A DNA stretch of 10,062 nucleotides from JAWLFY01 sp964462125. Its GTDB lineage: Bacteria; Planctomycetota; Planctomycetia; Pirellulales; Pirellulaceae. The translations under genes were made by a program, and so were the position numbers. The notes below the pieces were generated by a model. The model was not told where the DNA came from. It saw only the letters and a program-made list of their open reading frames with translations, and made no database searches. The stretch's first letter is position 1. Each line of letters begins with the position of its first letter. This document shows, one piece after another, positions 1-5,673 of the stretch. The stretch spans positions 1-10,062 of the forward strand of contig CAYWXT010000207.1 in NCBI GenBank assembly GCA_964462125.1, written 5' to 3'.

Positions 1-190
1 CTGCCGCCCGCCAAAACTCCGCCGAAATTTTTTTCACGCTTGCCGAAAGGACACGGCGCTCTGGGTGTTTGAGCACGCAGGAACTCTACGACGGCGAGTG
101 GTAGCTGTTCACGGGGATCACGCGGACTGTGACGTCGAACAACTCCCAAAGTGAAACGGGGGGCGCCGGCTATGGTCTGGCAACCGCGGC

Positions 191-215
191 AAAATGGGTG
201 TCCGACACCTTTTTT
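191..215. repeat. Inverted repeat GGTGTC-c-GACACC flanked by A and T tracts
   Basis: The core is GGTGTC (197-202) and GACACC (204-209), a perfect 6-bp palindrome around one base, or 5 bp with a 3-nt loop. It is preceded by AAAA (191-194) and followed by six T (210-215), so the stem can extend through A:T pairs. On the plus strand this has the form of an intrinsic terminator. Because of the A run it could also work, more weakly, on the minus strand as a second stop behind rpsT. Short palindromes of this GGTGTC/GACACC type with T tails also occur as dispersed REP-like repeats in bacterial genomes. One copy in one window cannot separate the two readings. Confidence 0.5.
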
Positions 216-230
216 GGAGAGCGCTGGCTA

Positions 231-261
231 CTGTCTTGAAACCCCTTCGGGGCGAAGACAG
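231..261. other. Stem-loop with UUCG-type apical loop, possible structured RNA
   Basis: CTGTCTT (231-237) pairs perfectly with AAGACAG (255-261). Inside lies a second stem, CCCC (242-245) with GGGG (249-252), which can also fold as three C-G pairs closing a UUCG tetraloop. The two stems are separated by an asymmetric internal loop (GAAA against CG). Two more pairs (226-227 with 262-263) can form outside a 3-nt bulge. No T run follows on either strand, so it is not a classical intrinsic terminator. Its form would suit a structured RNA or a 3' UTR element of the rpsT transcript. No known RNA family was recognised. Confidence 0.4.
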
Positions 262-341
262 CCGATATCGATGGCGAGAGGATCGGACTGCAGACCCAGG
301 GAAGGAGACAACGGGGCAATTTACGTTTTGATGGACGGTCT

Positions 342-360
342 ACAGGCTGGGGCAGCCTGT
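342..360 (-). terminator. Candidate terminator hairpin after rpsT
   Basis: ACAGGCTG (342-349) and CAGCCTGT (353-360) form a perfect 8-bp stem with a 3-nt loop. It begins 16 nt past the rpsT stop codon in the direction of rpsT transcription. No U tract follows on the minus strand, so it may be a 3'-end stabilising hairpin or an inefficient terminator rather than a classical one. Confidence 0.45.
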
Positions 361-376
361 GCTACACGGCCGTGGA

Positions 377-640
377 CTACGAAGCGGCCTTGAGCAGTTG
401 GCTCAGACGGCTCTTGGTCCGAGCCGCCTTGTTCCTGTGGATCACATTTTTGCTGGCGGCGCGATCGAGTCGCTTCGTCGCAACCCGGAATTCCGATTGA
501 GCCTTTTCCAAGTCGCCAGCCTGGACCGCTTCGCGGACACGGCGGATCTGGCCCCGCATGTGGCTCTTGATCGCCCGGTTGTGCAGGCGTCGTTTCTCGT
601 TTTGACGGAGTCGTTTCTTGGCGCTGGCGGTATTCGGCAT
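377..640 (-). CDS. rpsT: 30S ribosomal protein S20
   Basis: S20 is a small primary-binding protein of the 30S subunit that contacts 16S rRNA. The 87-residue product has the usual family length and is highly basic. Its N-terminus, NTASAKKRLRQNEKRRLHN after the initiator Met-Pro, is the S20 signature. A long helical middle (about residues 20-60) and the C-terminal stretch NVIHRNKAARTKSRL (about residues 64-78) also fit. The frame stays open 39 codons further upstream, but that extension is unlike S20 and would cover the promoter, so the ATG at 640 is chosen. No Shine-Dalgarno sequence precedes it; a 6-bp hairpin sits just upstream instead. It is a single-gene unit, divergent from the tetrapyrrole gene and with its own promoter. 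Identification is secure. Confidence 0.96.
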   Translation of the reverse strand: MPNTASAKKRLRQNEKRRLHNRAIKSHMRGQIRRVREAVQAGDLEKAQSEFRVATKRLDRAASKNVIHRNKAARTKSRLSQLLKAAS

Positions 641-647
641 GAGTGGG

Positions 648-664
648 CGACGCTGGAGGCGTCG
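648..664 (-). promoter_or_regulatory. Leader hairpin just upstream of the rpsT start
   Basis: On the rpsT transcript CGACGC and GCGTCG form a perfect 6-bp stem with a 5-nt loop (CTCCA), ending about 7 nt before the start codon. The leader has no purine-rich ribosome site, so this structure occupies the place where one would lie. S20 is known to control its own translation in enteric bacteria; whether this hairpin plays such a role here is inference only. Confidence 0.4.
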
Positions 665-709
665 ATCGAGATGGGGGGGAGGGTTCTGGATCCAAAATTC
701 GAGTCGCGT

Positions 710-738
710 AGTATGCCAGCCGTGCTCGGGGATGTCCA
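710..738 (-). promoter_or_regulatory. sigma70-type promoter of rpsT
   Basis: Reading the minus strand, TGGACA (738-733) resembles the -35 consensus at five of six positions. Exactly 17 nt later comes CATACT (715-710) as a -10 box. Transcription would start near 703 and give a leader of about 60 nt. The -35 element lies at the first bases of an in-frame upstream GTG of the divergent gene, which argues against using that GTG as a start. Confidence 0.6.
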
Positions 739-819
739 GAGCTAGTGCGGCCCCCAAAACTCGCCGGAGTGGAACTTGTCGAGCCTAGTGCAACGCCTGG
801 AAACGGTCAGAATGGTCGC

Positions 820-2334
820 ATGAAGAATCCCCCTCTCGTTTCCTTGATCGGCTCTGGCCCGGGCGACCCGGGACTGCTGACGCTGCGCGGGGCCGAGCGG
901 CTCGCCGAGGCGGACGTGGTCCTGTATGACGGGTTGAGCAACCGCGCGATGCTCCGCCACGCCGGCTCGGCGGAGCTGATTTGTGTCGGAAAACATGGCC
1001 AGTCGCGGATATGGCGGCAGGAGGAAGTGGTCGACGAGATTCTTCGCCATGCCCGGGCCGGCCGCCGGGTGGTACGTCTCAAAGGGGGCGACCCGGCCGT
1101 CTTCGCTCGAACAGCCGAAGAAGTCGACGCCCTCCGCGATGCCGGCGTCCCCTACGAGATCATTCCCGGAATCACTGCGGCGCTGGCGGCGGGGTCTTAC
1201 GCTGGGATTCCCGTCACCCATCGGCGGCTGGCCTCCGCCGTCGCATTGGTGACCGGCCATGAAGAGCCGGATAAGAACGAGCCGGCGCTCGACTGGGAGG
1301 CATTGGCTCGGTTTCCCGGGACCCTCGTGGTCTACATGGGTGTGACGACCGTGAACGCCTGGACCACGGCGCTGCTCCGTGCGGGCAAGAACGCTGGGAC
1401 GCCCGCTGCGATCGTTCGCCGCTGCAGCCTTCCCGACCAACAAGTCATTCGCTGCCGGCTCGACGAGGTCGCCGATCGGCTCACGCCCGCTTCGAAGATG
1501 CGGCCGCCGGTGATCGTGATCCTCGGCCCGGTGACGGAGCTTGCCGAAACGATGAGTTGGTTCGACCGCCGACCGCTGTGTGGCCGGACGATCCTGGTCA
1601 CCCGCCCGGCGGAGCAAGCGGAAGCTTTGGCGGGGCCGCTGCGGGAACTGGGGGCGAACGTGCTGGTTCAACCTGTGATCGAGATCGGGCCGCCGCGTGA
1701 CTGGAGCCCAGTCGACGACGCAATCGCTCGGCTCGATCGCTTCGATTCTCTGGTTTTCTGTAGCCGCAACGGGGTGCAGTTTTTTCTCGATCGGCTACTG
1801 GCCACCGGTCGCGACCTGCGTGCCCTGGGCAACCTTCGGCTCGCCGTTGTTGGCAAGCAGACCGCAGCGGCCCTGAGCGACTACCGCCTGCGAACAGATA
1901 TAATCCCGCCCAATTTCGAGAGCGAGTCGCTGGCGGAGACGATGGCTGCCGAGGCCAGCCGCGGGCGAGTGCTGATCGTACGAGCCAGTCGCGGCAAGGA
2001 AACGCTGCCGGAGTCGCTGCGGCGGGCGGGGTTTGACGTTGAGCAGGTCGCTGCCTACGACCACACCGATGTCGAGCGTGTTGATCCTGAAATATTGGCA
2101 GCCGCCCAGGGGGGACAGATCGACTGGATCACCGTCACCAGCAGTGCCTCGGCGAGCAACCTCGTGCAGCTTTTCGGCGACGCTGTCGGCAGGTCACAAT
2201 TGGCGAGCCTCAGCCCATTGACGTCGGCGACGTTGCGTCAACTCGGACACGAAGTCACCGCCGAAGCCAACCCATACACGATGGAGGGGCTGGTCGAGGC
2301 GATCGTCGCGGCCGAGTCGGCGCCGCCGATTTGA
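820..2334 (+). CDS. cobA: Fused uroporphyrinogen-III C-methyltransferase / uroporphyrinogen-III synthase
   Basis: This 504-residue protein joins two steps of tetrapyrrole synthesis. Residues about 5-245 are SUMT, which uses S-adenosylmethionine to methylate uroporphyrinogen III to precorrin-2, the entry to siroheme and cobalamin: GSGPGDP (11-17), RLKGGDP (86-92), PGITAA (116-121) and a closing VIVILGPV segment (about 231-238). Residues about 256-500 are HemD, which cyclises hydroxymethylbilane to uroporphyrinogen III: ILVTRP (258-263), FCSRNGV (313-319), VTSSASA (439-445) and YTMEGL (486-491). There is no CysG-type dehydrogenase/ferrochelatase domain, so siroheme completion must be encoded elsewhere. 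The frame is open from GTG 745, but SUMT proteins begin a few residues before the glycine-rich motif, so ATG 820 is preferred; its ribosome site is weak. It heads a plus-strand string leading into Moco genes. Confidence 0.93.
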   Translation: MKNPPLVSLIGSGPGDPGLLTLRGAERLAEADVVLYDGLSNRAMLRHAGSAELICVGKHGQSRIWRQEEVVDEILRHARAGRRVVRLKGGDPAVFARTAEEVDALRDAGVPYEIIPGITAALAAGSYAGIPVTHRRLASAVALVTGHEEPDKNEPALDWEALARFPGTLVVYMGVTTVNAWTTALLRAGKNAGTPAAIVRRCSLPDQQVIRCRLDEVADRLTPASKMRPPVIVILGPVTELAETMSWFDRRPLCGRTILVTRPAEQAEALAGPLRELGANVLVQPVIEIGPPRDWSPVDDAIARLDRFDSLVFCSRNGVQFFLDRLLATGRDLRALGNLRLAVVGKQTAAALSDYRLRTDIIPPNFESESLAETMAAEASRGRVLIVRASRGKETLPESLRRAGFDVEQVAAYDHTDVERVDPEILAAAQGGQIDWITVTSSASASNLVQLFGDAVGRSQLASLSPLTSATLRQLGHEVTAEANPYTMEGLVEAIVAAESAPPI

Positions 2335-2372
2335 AAGTCTCCCTGACGATTCCTTCTACCTTGGAACCAGCC

Positions 2373-2696
2373 ATGATCCCCAAACGATACCGCCAGATGC
2401 ATGACGACCACCCGGAGTTCATGCGCGCCTATGAAGCCTTTGGCAAGGCAGCCACGGAAGCCGGTCCGCTGTCGCCGCGCGAGATCGCACTGGCCAAACT
2501 CGCGATCTCCCTCGGCGCCGGACTCGAAGGAGCGGCGCATTCGCATTGTCGAAAGGCGCTGGAGGCGGGTTGCTCCGCAGAAGACCTGCGGCACGTCGCC
2601 CTCCTCTCGGCACCCACGATCGGGTTTCCCACCATGATGCGAGCCAAGTCGTGGGTGGAGGACGTTGTGGCGAAGGAGGAAGAACCGGGGGCATAG
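2373..2696 (+). CDS. Carboxymuconolactone decarboxylase / AhpD-fold family protein
   Basis: A 107-residue, mostly helical protein with the layout of the CMD domain: LSPREIALAKLAISLGAG (33-50), then E52, H56 and H58, then LEAGCSAEDLRHVALL (63-78), a helix that precedes a Pro-Thr-rich turn. In AhpD the active site is CxxC followed three residues later by His. Counting back from the conserved Gly-Ala turn, H58 matches that His, but both cysteine positions hold other residues (L51 and A54), and C59 lies elsewhere. Peroxidase-partner activity of the AhpD kind is therefore unlikely, and the substrate is unknown. ATG 2373 is chosen over an upstream in-frame TTG because it gives a family-like N-terminus with GGAA about 8 nt ahead. 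It lies 38 nt after the SUMT/HemD gene and 56 nt before mobA, so it is probably cotranscribed. Confidence 0.82.
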   Translation: MIPKRYRQMHDDHPEFMRAYEAFGKAATEAGPLSPREIALAKLAISLGAGLEGAAHSHCRKALEAGCSAEDLRHVALLSAPTIGFPTMMRAKSWVEDVVAKEEEPGA

Positions 2697-2752
2697 GCGT
2701 TCGGGAAGTTGAAACACCGATCCCCTTTCGCACGGCAACATGGAATCCCGGC

Positions 2753-3349
2753 ATGAACCGACTCCTTGGCGTCGTCCTGTGCGGCGGCCAGTCATCGCGG
2801 ATGGGACGTGACAAGGCGCACCTGCGACATTCCTCTGGCGGCACCTATCTCGAACTCGCCGTGGGGCGACTGCGGAACGTTTGCGATGCGGTTTGCCTGT
2901 CGGGCGGGGCGTCGAATGCTCCCACCGATGCTGGGTTGAAGGACATCCCGTGGGTTCCCGATCGGGTGAAACACCAGGGCCCCGCCGCCGGCGTCGCAGC
3001 GGCGCTCGGCTGGGCTCGCGAGACCGGCCACGCGGGCTGCCTGGTTACCCCGGTCGATACGCCGAATCTAACCCCTGCCGACCTGCAATCGCTCCGCGAC
3101 CGTTGGCTCGAAGGCTCATCGGCCATCGTCTGCGCCCTGGACGCCGAGCGGGACCGGTTGCAACCTTTGATTGCGATCTACCCGGTGCGGTTGCGAGCGG
3201 CGATTGAAGAGCTTTCACAGTCGGGCGACCGCAGCCTGCGACGCTGGCTGTTGACGCAGTCATACGAAGCCGTTGCTGTACCACCGGTGTCACTGCACAA
3301 CATCAACCGCCCAGAGGACCTTGGCGATGTCCGCGAGCCACCACTTTGA
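2753..3349 (+). CDS. mobA: Molybdenum cofactor guanylyltransferase MobA
   Basis: MobA transfers GMP from GTP to molybdopterin-Mo to form the MGD cofactor of DMSO-reductase-family enzymes, including nitrate reductases and formate dehydrogenases. The 198-residue product has the nucleotidyltransferase fold. LCGGQSSRMGRDK (9-21) is the GTP-binding loop, with Cys replacing the usual Ala. GPAAGV (76-81) follows. VTPVDTPNL (98-106) carries the probable Mg-binding Asp102, with DTP in place of the common DMP. LQPLIAIY (136-143) and NINRPEDL (183-190) complete the set. The start is set by the family N-terminus; the open frame extends 69 codons further upstream, but only as a shadow of the preceding gene. 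GGAA about 8 nt before the ATG may serve as ribosome site. Its 3' end overlaps moeA by 23 nt, which argues for coupled translation. Confidence 0.93.
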   Translation: MNRLLGVVLCGGQSSRMGRDKAHLRHSSGGTYLELAVGRLRNVCDAVCLSGGASNAPTDAGLKDIPWVPDRVKHQGPAAGVAAALGWARETGHAGCLVTPVDTPNLTPADLQSLRDRWLEGSSAIVCALDAERDRLQPLIAIYPVRLRAAIEELSQSGDRSLRRWLLTQSYEAVAVPPVSLHNINRPEDLGDVREPPL

Positions 3350-4529
3350 AACTCCCGACGACGCCTTAGGCGCGTTGGCCGATCGTCTGCGGAAGGTCGA
3401 TCCGGTCGCTTCCAGCGGAACGTTCGCCCAACGGGTCCTTGCCTGCGACGTCCACGCGGATCACGACAGCCCCGCGGCCGACGTCTCGGCGATGGACGGC
3501 TACGCGATTCGAATGGGCGACCTGCAACGAACCGACGAGCTTGGCGTCAGCGGTGAGAGCATCCCTGGGGCGCCGCCGCCTGAGCTTGTCCCCGGATTGG
3601 TCGTGCGGATCTTCACCGGCGCCGTCATTCCCGGCGGCTGTGAAGCGGTGGTCAAACGGGAGGAGACGATCGAATCGGGACCGAGCATTCGCTGGCGGCC
3701 CAAGGCGTTATCGATCAAGGCGGGAGAGAACATTCGCCGAGCGGGAGAGAACACCCGTCGCGGCGCCCCTGTCTTGAGCGCCGGAAAGCGTCTCTCCGCC
3801 CCCGACCACGCCGCCGTCGCGGCGTTCGGGCAGTACGGCGCGGACCTCGCGGCCAAGGTTCGCGTAAGTTTGCTGACCACCGGCGACGAGGTGCTCGATC
3901 TGGACGAAGATCCACAGCCGTGGCAGCTCAGAAACAGCAACCGCGCGGCGGTCACGGCGCTGCTTCAGCGCCAGGACTGGATCGAGTTTTCCGGCCACCG
4001 GCATGTCGCCGACGACCGGGAGGAGCTGTTGCGGTCGATGGAGCAACAGCTAGCCGAGTCCGACGCGTTGATCCTGACCGGCGGCGTCTCGATGGGGGAT
4101 CATGACTACGTCCCGGAGATCGTCGAGCGGCTTGGGGGGGAGATCATCTTTCACCGGCTTCCGATTCGGCCAGGAAAGCCGATTCTCGGCGCGTCGACGC
4201 GAGATGGAAAGCTGATCCTCGGTCTGCCCGGCAACCCGGTCAGCGCCACGATCGGGTGCCAGCGATTCGCGGTCCCGCTGCTGGCGCGGATCAGTGGCCA
4301 AGCCGATTGGCTGCCGTACTGCCCCGCCGTACGGCTGGAGCGTGCTGGGCCGAAGACGCTCCCGCTGTGGTGGCTCCGCCCGGTGCGGCTGATCGACCAC
4401 GGTGTCGCCGAGCCGATCGAATCGAAGGGTTCGGGCGACCTCGTCGCGCTGACCCACAGCACCGGCTTCGTCGAGCTGCCACCTGGAACCACCGGCTCAG
4501 GCCCCTGGCCGTATCGGGCGTGGTTGTGA
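3327..4529 (+). CDS. moeA: Molybdopterin molybdenumtransferase MoeA
   Basis: MoeA inserts molybdate into adenylylated molybdopterin to make active Moco. The 400-residue length is normal for the family. Motifs appear in order: SAMDGYA (54-60), IFTGAVIP (95-102), the GENIRRAGENTRRG segment (133-146), TTGDEVL (184-190) and GGVSMGDHD (252-260), both in the MoaB/Mog-like domain, then RPGKPILGA (281-289), GLPGNPVS (299-306) and a C-terminal beta domain with GSGDL (368-372). The separate MogA adenylylating enzyme is not in the window. ATG 3327 is preferred over an in-frame TTG at 3273; GAGG about 9 nt ahead of the ATG is a fair ribosome site. It overlaps the end of mobA, so the pair is surely one unit. 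The next gene downstream has its own promoter. Confidence 0.95.
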   Translation: MSASHHFETPDDALGALADRLRKVDPVASSGTFAQRVLACDVHADHDSPAADVSAMDGYAIRMGDLQRTDELGVSGESIPGAPPPELVPGLVVRIFTGAVIPGGCEAVVKREETIESGPSIRWRPKALSIKAGENIRRAGENTRRGAPVLSAGKRLSAPDHAAVAAFGQYGADLAAKVRVSLLTTGDEVLDLDEDPQPWQLRNSNRAAVTALLQRQDWIEFSGHRHVADDREELLRSMEQQLAESDALILTGGVSMGDHDYVPEIVERLGGEIIFHRLPIRPGKPILGASTRDGKLILGLPGNPVSATIGCQRFAVPLLARISGQADWLPYCPAVRLERAGPKTLPLWWLRPVRLIDHGVAEPIESKGSGDLVALTHSTGFVELPPGTTGSGPWPYRAWL

Positions 4530-4582
4530 AATTGGCGGGGACGAAACTGGCGGCGACGGGGGCAAGAGAATTGGGGCTCGGT

Positions 4583-4591
4583 TGGTACAAT
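4583..4591 (+). promoter_or_regulatory. Extended -10 promoter of the DUF1559-like gene
   Basis: TGG-TACAAT gives an extended -10 element (TGn) with a -10 hexamer matching the consensus at five of six positions. No good -35 box lies at the usual distance, which extended -10 promoters can do without. Transcription would begin near 4598, about 54 nt before the ATG at 4652. It separates this gene from the moeA string. Confidence 0.5.
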
Positions 4592-4651
4592 GCGGATCGG
4601 TCGAGATGACTTGACCGCTTGCGTTCTGAGCATCATTCACCGCAGTCACCC

Positions 4652-5590
4652 ATGCCGTATCTTTTCACCTGTTCCCATTGTCAGACGAAGACGTTGGTGG
4701 AGGATCGCTACAGCGGCCTGTCGGGTCAGTGCGTGACATGTGGCAAGCCGATCACGATCCCTGAGTTCGCCTCAACCGCTGCGGAGAAGCGGCCGGGTGC
4801 TGATGCGGTCAACAACGTTCGTCCGGGACACCGTGTTGGCCGAATCGCGACCGCAATTGTGGCGGTGACCTTGGCGATCGGGGTCCTGGTCGTGGTGATC
4901 CAACTGGGCCAGGATGCGGTGACGCGGGTCCAAGCGGGCCGGATTCGTTCCGGCTCGCTGAAGAACCTGGAGCAGATCGCCGACGCCCTCCGTTCCTACG
5001 CAGCGGCGCACGGTCGATTTCCGCCGCCGGTGAGCCGCGACGACTCGGGAACCCCCCTTCACTCTTGGCGGGTGTTGGTCTTGCCGTATCTGGGCCACGA
5101 GGATCTGTACTTCCAGTTCGACCTGGACCGTCCATGGGATGCTATGGAGAACCAGGAGGCGGCGTTGGAGATGCCGAGTGTCTACCGCCACCCAACGTCG
5201 CAGCGTGGGCAAACACCTTACGGCATGGGCGGCTCGCCAATCGCCGGGTACTATCTGATCACGGGACCGGAGACGCTGTTCCCGCCCACTGGACCGCTTC
5301 GGGAGGATCAGGTCCATGACGGCGCGGCGAAGACGCTGCTCGTTGTGGAAGCGACGCCGGTGGGGGCCAGCTCCTGGACCGAACCGGTCGACTTGAAACT
5401 GGCGTCACTGCAGGGCGCGGTCAATTCCGGTGGAGATTCCGCGGCGGGAGGCCTGAGCGAAGGGGGCGTCGCGGTGGCGACCGTGAATGGGCAGGGACAA
5501 TTCGTCCCAGAAAGATGTACGCCACGGACATTCCGGTCACTCGTCACCCCGGCCGGCAATGAACCGACCGCCGACGATGTCTTCGAATGA
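4652..5590 (+). CDS. DUF1559-like membrane-anchored protein with N-terminal zinc ribbon
   Basis: A 312-residue protein of unknown function in three parts. Residues 7-30 form a zinc ribbon with two CxxC pairs (C7, C10, C27, C30), of a type common at the start of planctomycete proteins. Residues about 63-85 are one hydrophobic membrane segment. The rest resembles the soluble domain of DUF1559, a family greatly expanded in planctomycetes: LKNLEQIADALRSYAAAHGR (103-122), then FPPP, SWRVLVLPYLG (138-148) and a Trp-Asp pair at 162-163 followed by an Asn-containing loop, then a late segment ending in TLLVVEA. Usual DUF1559 members start with a type IV prepilin-like leader and N-terminal helix; here the ribbon replaces it. 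That would place the ribbon in the cytoplasm and the DUF1559 part outside, which is inference. ATG 4652 is chosen because the ribbon follows at once; a TTG 33 nt upstream is in frame. Confidence 0.8.
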   Translation: MPYLFTCSHCQTKTLVEDRYSGLSGQCVTCGKPITIPEFASTAAEKRPGADAVNNVRPGHRVGRIATAIVAVTLAIGVLVVVIQLGQDAVTRVQAGRIRSGSLKNLEQIADALRSYAAAHGRFPPPVSRDDSGTPLHSWRVLVLPYLGHEDLYFQFDLDRPWDAMENQEAALEMPSVYRHPTSQRGQTPYGMGGSPIAGYYLITGPETLFPPTGPLREDQVHDGAAKTLLVVEATPVGASSWTEPVDLKLASLQGAVNSGGDSAAGGLSEGGVAVATVNGQGQFVPERCTPRTFRSLVTPAGNEPTADDVFE

Positions 5591-5673
5591 ACACGGTGTT
5601 GCACTGGCGGTGAGTAGCTGTAGGGAGCCTCGTTTCCAAGCGGGAGGGTTGGTGTCGAAACGCTAAACCTACG

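Larger units (their letters stand above)
1..376. other. Gene-free region downstream of rpsT with inverted repeats
   Basis: I see no convincing gene in these 376 bases. The one open frame of any length, 151-393 on the plus strand, is rich in Arg, Gly and Pro, resembles no family I know and overlaps the 3' end of rpsT, so I do not call it. The stretch holds an inverted repeat with flanking A and T tracts (191-215), a longer stem-loop with a UUCG-type apical loop (231-261) and a perfect 8-bp hairpin just after the rpsT stop (342-360). A short T run lies at 28-34. On the minus strand a GTG at 37-35 opens a frame (VKKISAEFWRAA) that leaves the window after 12 codons; it could be the start of a neighbouring gene, but 12 codons cannot show this. 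Confidence 0.6.

Noticed and set aside
231..261. Resemblance of the stem-loop to a palindromic CRISPR repeat
   Set aside because: There is only one copy, with no regularly spaced repeats or spacers and no cas gene in the window.
151..393. Plus-strand open frame of 80 codons in the left gene-free region
   Set aside because: Low-complexity composition, no family resemblance, and its end overlaps rpsT on the other strand. The stem-loops inside it fit non-coding DNA better.
742..1671. Long minus-strand open frame (309 codons) opposite the SUMT/HemD gene
   Set aside because: It is Arg-, His- and Gly-rich with no family signature and lies entirely antisense to a gene with clear motifs. Such frames are expected in GC-rich coding DNA.
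3718..3757. Two near-identical GCGGGAGAGAACA units in moeA
   Set aside because: They encode the conserved AGENIRRAGENTRRG motif of MoeA, so the repeat is explained by protein sequence.
5591..5673. Possible shared terminator between the convergent DUF1559-like gene and argG
   Set aside because: Only a weak CGTTTC/GAAACG pairing with a long loop is visible and no T tract follows, so I do not call a terminator.
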